Shown piece after piece: positions 27,685-34,967 of a stretch of DNA of 64,000 nt (position 1 is the stretch's first letter; the number at the start of each line of letters is the position of its first letter). A program made the translations under genes and the position numbers. The stretch lies in contig PVEQ01000002.1 of assembly GCA_002973575.1 (NCBI GenBank), positions 310,001 through 374,000 on the forward strand. The letters run 5' to 3'. The notes beneath the pieces were generated by a model. It did not search any database and was not told the origin of the DNA. It was given only the letters and a program-made list of their open reading frames with translations. This DNA is from Sediminibacterium magnilacihabitans. Lineage in GTDB: Bacteria > Bacteroidota > Bacteroidia > Chitinophagales > Chitinophagaceae.

Positions 27685-28847
27685 ATACCTGCGTTGCTGA
27701 TCCCGTTAATGGCTTCTGTGAACCGTTCTACCGATCCGCACAAGCTGACCCTGATATAAGGTTCTCCGGCTTTACCGAATATGCCTCCCGGTGTGATGAA
27801 TACATTTGCATTGTATAATACTGCATCGCTCAGGGCAAAACCGTTTGCATGCGAAGCGGGGATCTTTGCCCACACAAACATGCCCGCCTGTTTTGTATCG
27901 AATGCACAACGGAGCAGGGTCAATAATTCAAATACTTTTTCTCTTCTTTCTTTATAGATCGCGTTCACTTCATCGTACCAGTCTTTGCCGAGGCTCAGCG
28001 CTTTGGCCGCCGCCAGTTGCACGGGCAGGAACATACCGCTGTCCATATTGCTTTTGAAACGCAATATTTCATCGATCCGCTCTTTCGCACCCGACAACAT
28101 CCCCACGCGCCATCCGGCCATATTGGAACTTTTGCTCAACGAGTTCAGCTCAACGGCTGTTTCTTTCGCCCCTTCCACACTCAGCAAACTCAGTGGCGCA
28201 TCATTCAAAATGAAACTGTAAGGGTTATCGTGACAGATCAGTATATGGTGTTTCTTTCCGAATGCGATCAGTTTGTTGAACAGGTCTTTCTGCGGCAAGC
28301 GGCCCGTTGGCATATGCGGGTAATTCACCCACATGAGTTTCACCTTGCTGAGATCTGTTTTTTCCAGTTGCGCAAAATCGGGTTCCCAGTTGCTGGCTTC
28401 CGATAATTCATACACTACGGGGGTACCGCCCGATAAGCGAACAGCGCTGCTGTACGTGGGATAGCCGGGATCGGGGATCAATGCCTGGTCACCTTCGTTG
28501 AGGTAGGTCATGCAAATATGCATGATGCCTTCCTTGCTGCCGATCAGCGGGAGTATCTCGGTTTCGGGGTTCAGCGTTACGCCATACCATTTCGCATACC
28601 AGTCGGCAATCGCTTTTCGCAACACCGGCGATCCTTTGTAATTCTGGTAAGCATGCACGTTGGGTTTGGCCGCTTCGTCCTGCAATACTTTGATCACATC
28701 GGGATGCGGGGGCAGATCGGGGCTACCGATACCCAGGTTGATGATCTGCCTGCCCTGTTTGTTCAGCTCCTCTATTTCGCGCAGTTTTTGCGAAAAATAA
28801 TATTCACCGATGCCTTCCAGCCTTTTAGCAGTGTTTACCTGTATCAT
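27681..28847 (-). CDS. PLP-dependent class I/II aminotransferase, probable aromatic aminotransferase
   Basis: A 388-residue fold-type I aminotransferase. NLGIGSPDLPPHPDV near residue 37, YPTY near 122, CHDNPYSFI near 200 and the PLP lysine in SLSKSSNMAGWRVGML near 233. It resembles aspartate/LL-diaminopimelate aminotransferases, but lies between prephenate dehydratase and prephenate dehydrogenase, overlapping each by 4 bases. That supports amination of phenylpyruvate and 4-hydroxyphenylpyruvate. The substrate is inferred from context only. Confidence 0.88.
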   Translation of the reverse strand: MIQVNTAKRLEGIGEYYFSQKLREIEELNKQGRQIINLGIGSPDLPPHPDVIKVLQDEAAKPNVHAYQNYKGSPVLRKAIADWYAKWYGVTLNPETEILPLIGSKEGIMHICMTYLNEGDQALIPDPGYPTYSSAVRLSGGTPVVYELSEASNWEPDFAQLEKTDLSKVKLMWVNYPHMPTGRLPQKDLFNKLIAFGKKHHILICHDNPYSFILNDAPLSLLSVEGAKETAVELNSLSKSSNMAGWRVGMLSGAKERIDEILRFKSNMDSGMFLPVQLAAAKALSLGKDWYDEVNAIYKERREKVFELLTLLRCAFDTKQAGMFVWAKIPASHANGFALSDAVLYNANVFITPGGIFGKAGEPYIRVSLCGSVERFTEAINGISNAGI

Positions 28848-29680
28848 CCTTTCACCAGTTTTCCCTGTTTATAAATACCGAATGTTTTAACCATATTGGT
28901 CAGTGGCTGCATGGCTTTCAGCACTTCGTTCAACTGTGTCATGCCGTCGAATTCCATATCGGCATAGAAACCATATTTGAAATCGCTGCCCGGTATGGGC
29001 ATGCTTTGCAATTTGCTCAGGTTGATGCCGGCGCTGGCAATATGTGTGAGCACACGGGCCAGTGATCCTTTGGAATGATCGGTCTGGAAATAAACCGATG
29101 CTTTGTCGGCATCAGGCACCGGCTCCGCATCATTTTCTTTTTGCAGCACCAGGAACCGGGTCACATTGTTTTTAAGTGTATGGATATTGGGAGCCAGGAT
29201 CTCCAGTCCGAATAATTCGGCTGCGAGTCTGCTGGCAATGGCGGCAGAGTGTTGGCGGCGATGCTGGTGCAGCAGTTTGGCGCTTAACGCGGTATCTTCT
29301 GTTTCTACCAGTTTCCAGTTGTGTTTTTCGAGGTAGTCGAGACATTGCAGGATGGCCATCGGGTGACTGTGCACTTCGCGGATGTCTTCGAACCGTACAC
29401 CGGGATTGACCATCAGGTTCTGGCTGACGGAGAGGTATACTTCGCCCGTTACTTTCAATTTGCTTTTTTGCAGGAGATTGTAATTGGGCAGGATGCTGCC
29501 GGCGATGGAGTTTTCGATGGCCATCACGGCGCCGTCGGACTGTTTTTTGTCTTCCGTTATTTTGATGAGTTCTCTAAAAGTATCACAGGGAATTACGTCA
29601 ATGTTCTTACCGAATATGTGCACGGCGGCTACCTGGTGGAAGCTGCCTTCGTAACCTTGAATAGCGATTCTTTTGTTCAT
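28844..29680 (-). CDS. pheA: prephenate dehydratase with ACT domain
   Basis: A 278-residue monofunctional prephenate dehydratase making phenylpyruvate. IQGYEGSFHQVAA at the N-terminus, AIENSIAGSILPNY near 57 and an IASRLAAELFGLEILA segment near 148 define the catalytic part; the Thr of NNVTRFLVL near 170 is the conserved catalytic element. A C-terminal ACT domain (about 190-275, KGSLARVLTHIASAGINLSKLQS) normally binds Phe for feedback inhibition. It is the first structural gene of the operon and is preceded by a Phe/Tyr leader peptide and terminator. Confidence 0.96.
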   Translation of the reverse strand: MNKRIAIQGYEGSFHQVAAVHIFGKNIDVIPCDTFRELIKITEDKKQSDGAVMAIENSIAGSILPNYNLLQKSKLKVTGEVYLSVSQNLMVNPGVRFEDIREVHSHPMAILQCLDYLEKHNWKLVETEDTALSAKLLHQHRRQHSAAIASRLAAELFGLEILAPNIHTLKNNVTRFLVLQKENDAEPVPDADKASVYFQTDHSKGSLARVLTHIASAGINLSKLQSMPIPGSDFKYGFYADMEFDGMTQLNEVLKAMQPLTNMVKTFGIYKQGKLVKG

Positions 29681-29702
29681 AGTGGGGGGTGGTTGGGGGT
29701 AT

Positions 29703-29729
29703 AAAAAATCCCGGCCTTTGAGCCGGGAT
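29703..29729 (-). terminator. attenuator terminator of the phe operon
   Basis: On the minus strand ATCCCGGC, a 6-base loop and GCCGGGAT form an 8-bp stem followed by a run of six T. It lies 22 bp before the pheA ATG and 23 bp after the leader peptide stop, where a transcription attenuator must be. Confidence 0.92.
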
Positions 29730-29779
29730 CGTATTTTGATTCATTTATCTTTTAAGCTTTCGCAAATACTACCCGGCTC
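29720..29779 (-). promoter_or_regulatory. antiterminator pairing of the phe attenuator
   Basis: The leader RNA contains GAGCCGGG (from 29779-29772, inside the leader codons for Arg-Ser-Arg) that is a perfect 8-base complement of CCCGGCTC (29727-29720), the 5' arm and loop of the terminator. A ribosome stalled on the Phe/Tyr codons leaves GAGCCGGG free to form the antiterminator. A ribosome that finishes the leader covers it and lets the terminator form. Confidence 0.8.
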
Positions 29780-29835
29780 CTTTGTGTAAAGAAGAAAAAG
29801 TAATAAAAGAAAAAGAAAGTATTTGTTGTTTTCAT
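29752..29835 (-). CDS. phe operon leader peptide (attenuation), 27 aa
   Basis: On the minus strand ATG at 29835 opens a 27-codon frame ending TAA at 29754-29752. It begins MKTTNT and continues FFFFYYFFFF, ten consecutive Phe/Tyr codons (8 Phe, 2 Tyr), then TQRSRVVFAKA. This is the hallmark of an amino-acid-responsive leader peptide, comparable in logic to E. coli pheL, and it lies directly ahead of a terminator and pheA. The codons for residues 19-21 form the antiterminator strand. The inclusion of Tyr codons fits an operon that makes both amino acids. It is too short for routine gene finders and would be missed by annotation. Confidence 0.88.
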   Translation of the reverse strand: MKTTNTFFFFYYFFFFTQRSRVVFAKA

Positions 29836-29842
29836 TCTGTGT

Positions 29843-29850
29843 CAAAAATA
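29843..29850 (-). promoter_or_regulatory. candidate -7 box for the phe leader transcript
   Basis: The minus strand reads TATTTTTG, an exact TAnnTTTG, ending 8 bases before the leader ATG. A TTG lies 16 bases upstream, slightly short. If correct, the leader mRNA has almost no 5' untranslated region. Confidence 0.5.
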
Positions 29851-30016
29851 GCTACTGATTTGATACCAACCATCAATTCATCAAAAAAAATTAAGCTAAC
29901 AAATAATAGTTAGGGTGCCCGGCAGAAAATTATGCAGATATCGCTGGAGCACAGTTTCTAACAACTGTTGGACGGAATCTGCCAGCTGCGGGAAGGTTCT
30001 ATTCACTCAGAAAAAG
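29851..30016. other. intergenic stretch without recognised feature
   Basis: AT-rich spacer between the unassigned structured RNA element and the phe promoter. I see no coding frame, tRNA or clear hairpin in it. With flanking elements it forms the only gene-free region above 300 bp (29681-30144). Confidence 0.5.
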
Positions 30017-30116
30017 AAAAAAGCCCCTCCGTGGAAACGGAGCGGCCTCTAACGATTGCTTGCCATATGAAAAAATCTTTGATAAGCTACCAGGGGCAGG
30101 CAAGCACGCCTCCGTT
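30017..30116 (-). ncRNA. unassigned structured RNA ending in a terminator
   Basis: Minus-strand transcript downstream of lipoprotein copy 2. P1: AACGGAG (30116-30110) with CTCCGTT (30042-30036). P2: TGCTTGCC (30106-30099) with GGCAAGCA (30064-30057), 8 bp perfect, closing a 34-base loop. The 3' P1 strand is also the 5' arm of an intrinsic terminator, CTCCGT-TTCC-ACGGAG, then GGGCTTTTTT (30017-30042). P1 and the terminator are therefore mutually exclusive, a layout seen in riboswitches. It does not match a riboswitch class I know. It could simply be the 3' end of the lipoprotein mRNA. Confidence 0.5.
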
Positions 30117-30144
30117 CGTTTTATATTCGGCAGCCTAAAATAAA

Positions 30145-30342
30145 TTACTTCTTCTTAGCTGAAGTGTCAACAGCAGCTTTAGCAGCTGTATCTGCTTTCT
30201 TAGTGGTGTCAGCAGCAGCTTTAGCAGCTGAATCAGCAGCAGGGGCTACAGTTGCAGTAGAATCTTTAGCAGCATCTTTGTTGGCACCAGAACCGCAGGC
30301 AGCAAGAGCGCCGATAGCTAAAACGAATAACAGCTTTTTCAT
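30145..30342 (-). CDS. small Ala/Lys/Thr-rich lipoprotein, copy 2
   Basis: A 65-residue lipoprotein, near twin of the one at 11903-12100. Signal peptide MKKLLFVLAIGALAACGSG with a canonical LAAC lipobox; the mature part has the same DSTATVAPA, DSAAKAAADTTKKADTAAK and AAVDT repeats and a Lys tail. The start is the ATG at 30342; the frame extends 15 codons upstream without support. DNA similarity in the repeat part is very high while the signal peptides differ, suggesting selection or gene conversion on the tail. Function unknown. Confidence 0.85.
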   Translation of the reverse strand: MKKLLFVLAIGALAACGSGANKDAAKDSTATVAPAADSAAKAAADTTKKADTAAKAAVDTSAKKK

Positions 30343-30487
30343 TTGTTGTGTTTTTTGTGTGAGTGAATTTCCTGTTAATACCGGCAAAAGATAAAAGGTA
30401 ACCTCGCGACCGGAATATTTTTCAAAAAAACATTTTAGGACTATTTTGGGTTACTTTTACCCTCCTCACAGTATTAAATGGTGCATA

Positions 30488-31054
30488 GTGAAAGCTGACA
30501 GCAACGAACAGGTGTTATTGAAAGGGTTGGCCAACAATGACTCGAAGGCCATTGATGCCATTTATAAGGAAAATTTCGCATCCATTCAGTCTTTCATTCT
30601 GAACAACAATGGCTCTTACGATGATGCAAGGGATGTTTTTCAGGAAGCGATGATTGCCCTCTATGAAAAAGCACAGAGTGAATCATTTGTCTTAACCTGT
30701 CAAATTAAAACTTATGTTTATTCAATATGTAGGAGACTTTGGCTCAAACGGCTACAACAACTGGGTCGTTTTACACGGCAAGTTGACCCGCTTGATGAAA
30801 CAGTGGCGGTGGAAGAAGACCTGGAGATCCATGAGAAGCGGAATGCCGAGTTTGCGATAATGGACCGGGCCCTGAACAGCCTGGGGGAGCCCTGCAAGGG
30901 ATTGTTGGAAGGATTTTACCTGAAGAAAATGGACATGCAGGAATTGGCGCAGGAATTCGGTTATACCAATGCCGATAACGCCAAGAACCAGAAATACAAA
31001 TGTTTAATGCGTTTAAAGAAACTCTTCTTTGCGCAATATAATATCGGGGAGTAA
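30488..31054 (+). CDS. ECF-type sigma-70 family RNA polymerase sigma factor
   Basis: A 188-residue sigma factor. There is no in-frame ATG; GTG at 30488 gives a normal N-terminus (KADSNEQVLLKGLANND), while the TTG at 30446 adds an unlikely Trp/Cys-containing stretch. Region 2 is visible as SYDDARDVFQEAMIALYEK (about 42-60) with core-binding residues; region 4 lies near YLKKMDMQELAQEFGYTNADNAKNQKYKCLMRLKKLF. It is followed 5 bp later by a membrane-anchored protein with anti-sigma-like N-terminus and protease domain, probably its regulator. Confidence 0.87.
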   Translation: MKADSNEQVLLKGLANNDSKAIDAIYKENFASIQSFILNNNGSYDDARDVFQEAMIALYEKAQSESFVLTCQIKTYVYSICRRLWLKRLQQLGRFTRQVDPLDETVAVEEDLEIHEKRNAEFAIMDRALNSLGEPCKGLLEGFYLKKMDMQELAQEFGYTNADNAKNQKYKCLMRLKKLFFAQYNIGE

Positions 31055-31059
31055 GCACT

Positions 31060-32169
31060 ATGATGGACGATATCTTATTACTGGAAGCTATTGAAAGGTA
31101 CCTCAGCGGCGATATGGACGCCGCCGAACGGGCTTATTTTGAAGAGCTCCGGAAAAATACGCCTGAAATTGACCAGATGGTGGTAGAGCACGGTATGTTC
31201 CTGCACCAGATGGATTTTTATGCAGCCCACCGTACCCTGAAACACAGCATACATGAATCCCATGCCCGGTTACTGGCCCGGGGCGACATCAATGAAGGCG
31301 CCGCACTTTCTGCTAAAGGGCGCGTTATCCAGCTCTGGAACAAATACAAAAAAGTGACTGCCATCGCCGCTTCGGTGGGTGGTATCATAGCATTGGTCAT
31401 CAGTGGCCTCACCGTTTACCTCTCCCCCGCTGTAAACGGCAACCAGTTGCAACAACTGAGCAAAGACATTGAAGTGATCAAAAGGAACCAGCAATACCAG
31501 GGTTCATTGATCAACGAAGTAAAAAGCAAGATACCCGAGAATGCCCGGCTCATCAGCGGCGGCACAGGGTTTCTCATCGATACCAAAGGTTATATCATGA
31601 CCAATGCCCATGTACTCAAAGGGTCGGGCGCTATTGTCGTGAATAACCAGGGGCAGGAATTCAGCGCTACCATCGTGCATATCGACCAGGACAAAGACCT
31701 GGCCATTCTTAAGATCAATGACAAAGATTACGAGCCATTGCACTCCCTTCCCTATAGTATCCGTAAAAACAATACCGATCTCGGCGAAGAGATCTTCACC
31801 CTGGGATATCCCCGGAACGACATTGTGTACGGAATGGGATACCTGAGCGCCAAAACGGGCTACAACGGAGATTCACTCTCCTACCAGGTGCAGATCAGCG
31901 CCAATCCCGGCAACTCAGGCGGACCCGTATTCAATACCAACGGAGAAGTGGTAGGTGTATTGAGCACCCGCCAGGCACAGGCAGAAGGGGTAGCATTTGC
32001 AGTTAAATCCAGGAACATTTTCAGCATGGTGGAAGAACTCAAGAAAAGCGACAGTTCCATGGTAAAAATCAAACTGCCGGCACGCAGCAGCCTCAAAGGC
32101 GTGCAACGCAAACAACAAATTGCCGAACTGGAACCCTGCGTATTCTATGTAAAAGCATACAGCAAATAA
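31060..32169 (+). CDS. membrane-anchored trypsin-like (S1C) serine protease with anti-sigma-like N-terminus
   Basis: 369 residues. The first ~50 (IERYLSGDMDAAERAYFEEL...) look like the cytosolic helical part of Bacteroidota anti-sigma factors. A transmembrane helix spans about 99-121 (VTAIAASVGGIIALVISGL), followed by a short helical linker and an extracytoplasmic trypsin-like domain with a complete triad: His184 in TNAHVL, Asp213 in DKDLAI, Ser286 in GNSGGP. No PDZ domain is present, unlike DegP. It is co-transcribed with the sigma factor 5 bp upstream. The layout suggests an envelope sensor whose protease part and sigma-binding part share one chain; that model is inference. Confidence 0.82.
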   Translation: MMDDILLLEAIERYLSGDMDAAERAYFEELRKNTPEIDQMVVEHGMFLHQMDFYAAHRTLKHSIHESHARLLARGDINEGAALSAKGRVIQLWNKYKKVTAIAASVGGIIALVISGLTVYLSPAVNGNQLQQLSKDIEVIKRNQQYQGSLINEVKSKIPENARLISGGTGFLIDTKGYIMTNAHVLKGSGAIVVNNQGQEFSATIVHIDQDKDLAILKINDKDYEPLHSLPYSIRKNNTDLGEEIFTLGYPRNDIVYGMGYLSAKTGYNGDSLSYQVQISANPGNSGGPVFNTNGEVVGVLSTRQAQAEGVAFAVKSRNIFSMVEELKKSDSSMVKIKLPARSSLKGVQRKQQIAELEPCVFYVKAYSK

Positions 32170-32196
32170 AAATATCCAATCAGATCATCATCAAAA

Positions 32197-32244
32197 AACT
32201 TTGCCTTTTGCCCCGGACTTAAGTCCGGGGCAAAAGGCAAAGTT
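32197..32244. terminator. 48-bp perfect palindrome, bidirectional terminator
   Basis: AACTTTGCCTTTTGCCCCGG plus ACTT, followed immediately by its exact reverse complement, gives 24-bp arms with no spacer. It lies between two convergent genes (stops at 32169 and 32248). AAAAAA precedes it on the plus strand. The GC-rich core CCCCGGACTTAAGTCCGGGG with flanking A/T tracts would work as a terminator in both directions. Confidence 0.75.
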
Positions 32245-32247
32245 CAA

Positions 32248-33153
32248 TCAGGCCCAGAGATTATTGGGGTATTCTCCGGCAGCTACCAGTTTATCGATGC
32301 TGGCCTGTACCACCGGGGCATCTTCCTTATAAGTAACGCCAAACCATTTTGAAGAAGTGGGTATCACTTTTACTACACCTTTCCCGGAAGAAACGAATTG
32401 TCCCGCTACAACAGGAATGAAAAACTCCGACTTGAGGTTGTTGATATTCTTATCCAGGAACTCGCCGAAAAAGCTTTCGCAAACATCAATAAAGCCCGGA
32501 GCAAAACAGAGATAGTTCATACTCACCATCGCATTTTCGGGTAATACATGATAGGTGCCGGCCTCGTCTTCAAAAACAATATGACCATTGGCCTGGCGTG
32601 AAATTTTTGTGCGTTCGTTGATATCGATCAGGTTATTATCAGCATCCACTTCACAAACACCCCTGCTCACACTGCCGTTATCGCTCAACGTTTTATTCAG
32701 CTCATATCCGATAATGCAATATGTTTTTTCATTGCATTTGGTAACGAGAAAATCATAAGCCTTGATGAAGGCATCGCGTCCATAATAATCATCGGCATTG
32801 ATCACTGCAAAAGGTTCGTGTATCTTGCCTTTACAGCACAATACCGCGTGCGCCGTACCCCAGGGTTTGGTTCTGTCGGCAGGTATTACCCTGTTGCCGG
32901 TAAAAGATTTGAGGTTCTGGTACACATAATCAATCTCGATCCGTCCCTTGAGCTTGGGTTCAAAAATGGCTTTGAACTGGTCGGCAAAATCTTCGCGGAT
33001 AATGAAAACGATCTTTCCAAATCCGGCCTGGATGGCATCATAAATGGAATAGTCCATGATGGTTTCACCGGATGGACCGAATGATTCTATTTGTTTCATA
33101 CTTCCATAGCGGCTGGCCATGCCCGCTGCAAGGATCACAAGGGTGGGTTTCAT
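32248..33153 (-). CDS. sugar-1-phosphate nucleotidyltransferase family protein
   Basis: A 301-residue nucleotidyltransferase of the GT-A fold. ATG at 33153 is selected because it places LVILAAGMASRYGSMKQ at the N-terminus; the 23-codon upstream extension is unlikely. Other motifs: GPSGETIMDYSIYDAI, IREDF near 53, VINADDYYGRDAF near 117 (metal-binding Asp) and SVSRGVCEVD. It likely makes an NDP-sugar for glycan or envelope synthesis; the sugar cannot be told. It is divergent from the D-cysteine desulfhydrase-like gene and convergent with the protease gene through a large palindrome. Confidence 0.87.
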   Translation of the reverse strand: MKPTLVILAAGMASRYGSMKQIESFGPSGETIMDYSIYDAIQAGFGKIVFIIREDFADQFKAIFEPKLKGRIEIDYVYQNLKSFTGNRVIPADRTKPWGTAHAVLCCKGKIHEPFAVINADDYYGRDAFIKAYDFLVTKCNEKTYCIIGYELNKTLSDNGSVSRGVCEVDADNNLIDINERTKISRQANGHIVFEDEAGTYHVLPENAMVSMNYLCFAPGFIDVCESFFGEFLDKNINNLKSEFFIPVVAGQFVSSGKGVVKVIPTSSKWFGVTYKEDAPVVQASIDKLVAAGEYPNNLWA

Positions 33154-33222
33154 TGATTGGTTTGTTTTGATACTTTCGAGTGGCGAAGCTAAATCATTCG
33201 ATTTGAGTAACAAACAGCACAA

Positions 33223-34116
33223 ATGCGCTATAATTCACAAAATATCAATATTCAATCGCTCAGCAGTTGGATCAACGGCGACTATACAACGGTCGATGTG
33301 CTGCGGCTCGACCGCATACACCCGGTTATAAGCGGTAATAAATGGTTCAAACTAAAGTACTACCTCGAAGCTGCCGAACGCACCGGCAAAAACACAATTG
33401 CCAGTTTCGGCGGAGCCTATTCTAACCATATTGCGGCGCTGGCCTATGCAGGCAGGGAGCATGGATTGAAAAACATCGGTTTTATTCGTGGTGAAGCCCA
33501 TTCTCCGCTCTCACATACACTGACGGCTGCACAAGCCTGCGGCATGGAACTGGTATTTATCAACCGCTCCGATTACCGTTTTAAAGATGCTATCATCCAA
33601 ACCCATGCCGACCCTGGTTGGTATTGGATACCTGAAGGCGGGTACGGACCGGAAGGCGCCAGGGGCGCTTCGGAAATACTCAAACTGGTTGATGTTTCGG
33701 GGTATTCGCATATACTCTGCGCAGTAGGTACAGGCACCATGATGGCGGGATTGGTACGGACAGCATCTGCCAACCAGGAAGTTATTGGCATCAGCGTTAT
33801 GAAAGGCAATGAAGCGCTGCAAAAAGCCGTTGACGATTTACTGGATGCCGGTGATCAACAGAAACAACATCGCATCTTACACGATTATCATTTCGGAGGA
33901 TATGGCAAGCACCCTTCAAATCTGGTACGGTTCATGCAGGGCTTATGGGAAAATGAACAATTGCCCACCGATATCGTGTACACATCGAAGCTATTATTCG
34001 CCGTGAAAGATTGTATTGAGAAAAAATATTTCCATAAAAACAGCCGCCTCCTGGTAATCCACAGTGGCGGCCTGCAGGGGAACAATTCACTACCACCGCA
34101 TACATTACCTTTTTGA
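33223..34116 (+). CDS. PLP enzyme of the ACC deaminase / D-cysteine desulfhydrase family
   Basis: A 297-residue fold-type II PLP enzyme. Conserved SGNKWFKLKYYL near residue 36 contains the PLP lysine; FGGAYSNHIAALAYAG near 66 is the substrate/PLP loop; AVGTGTMMAGLV near 166 is the phosphate-binding glycine loop. Family members open 1-aminocyclopropane-1-carboxylate or cleave D-cysteine to pyruvate, ammonia and sulfide. D-cysteine desulfhydrase is the commoner activity in bacteria, but I cannot distinguish them here. Confidence 0.87.
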   Translation: MRYNSQNINIQSLSSWINGDYTTVDVLRLDRIHPVISGNKWFKLKYYLEAAERTGKNTIASFGGAYSNHIAALAYAGREHGLKNIGFIRGEAHSPLSHTLTAAQACGMELVFINRSDYRFKDAIIQTHADPGWYWIPEGGYGPEGARGASEILKLVDVSGYSHILCAVGTGTMMAGLVRTASANQEVIGISVMKGNEALQKAVDDLLDAGDQQKQHRILHDYHFGGYGKHPSNLVRFMQGLWENEQLPTDIVYTSKLLFAVKDCIEKKYFHKNSRLLVIHSGGLQGNNSLPPHTLPF

Positions 34117-34139
34117 TAACCCAACAGCTTTTATCTTTG
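34112..34139 (+). promoter_or_regulatory. promoter within the 3' end of the preceding gene
   Basis: TTTG (34112-34115) and TATCTTTG (34132-34139), spaced 16 bp, fit the Bacteroidota promoter. The -33 part overlaps the stop of the PLP enzyme gene; the -7 part lies 6 bp before the ATG at 34146. Confidence 0.6.
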
Positions 34140-34145
34140 TACAAG

Positions 34146-34967
34146 ATGAAATCACTACGCTTAATTTTTCCGGCCTGGCTGGCTATGTTTGTTGTATGGA
34201 ACAGTGCACAGGCCCAAACCGCCCTGCCCGGTTTTACCGTTAAAGAACTTACCAAAGGAAAGACCCAGATCAGTTGGATCAACCCTTACCCTTCCTGCAT
34301 CCAATTGGCAGTGCAGCGGTCTTACGACAGCATCACCAATTTCAGGACCATCTTCTCCTCCCAATCGCCCGAATTGCTCTCCAATGGTTTTGTAGACGCA
34401 CAGGCAATGCCGGGTTATAAAGTATATTACCGCATTTTTTATGTGCTGAGGGGCGGCCAGTATTTCTTTAGCAATGTGAAAAGAGTGGGCGATAACAGTC
34501 CGGATACCCGCGTGCAACCATTACCCAATGCTGCTGCCATGGCAGCCGATGCCATCATACGCATTTACAAACGGGGTGAACTGGCGCTCAAATTACCCTA
34601 CAAAGACTTCCTGCATTTTCGTGATTCTATCATCAACAGAACCAGCGATTCCCTGTACACCGTTGATGCAGATTCAATCGACTGGCGGCCCTTTGTTGCC
34701 AAGGCATTATCCTGGATCCCTTCTCCTTATGTATTCACGAACGACAAAGGTTACCTCACCGTGCGCCTGCCCGATTATAAGCAACACCGTTACCGAATTG
34801 TTTTCTTCGAAGAAAACGGACAGGAAATTTTCCAGATCAAAGCAGTGAAAGAAAACGAAGTAGTGCTGGACAAAGCCAGCTTCATACATTCTGGCTGGTT
34901 CCAGTTTGAATTGTATGAAGATGAAAAACTGAAAGAGAAGAATAAATTCTTCCTGGACAAAAACTAG
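34146..34967 (+). CDS. secreted hypothetical protein, 273 aa
   Basis: Start ATG at 34146 gives a signal peptide (MKSLRLIFPAWLAMFVVWNSAQAQ). The mature protein opens with a fibronectin-like strand pattern (LPGFTVKELTKGKTQISWINPYPSCIQLAVQRSYDS) and later carries AFTKALSWIPSPYVFTNDKGYLTVRLPDYK-like beta-rich text. I do not recognise a named family. It is probably a periplasmic or surface protein. It has its own promoter, and converges on lipB with a 4-base overlap of stops. Confidence 0.75.
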   Translation: MKSLRLIFPAWLAMFVVWNSAQAQTALPGFTVKELTKGKTQISWINPYPSCIQLAVQRSYDSITNFRTIFSSQSPELLSNGFVDAQAMPGYKVYYRIFYVLRGGQYFFSNVKRVGDNSPDTRVQPLPNAAAMAADAIIRIYKRGELALKLPYKDFLHFRDSIINRTSDSLYTVDADSIDWRPFVAKALSWIPSPYVFTNDKGYLTVRLPDYKQHRYRIVFFEENGQEIFQIKAVKENEVVLDKASFIHSGWFQFELYEDEKLKEKNKFFLDKN

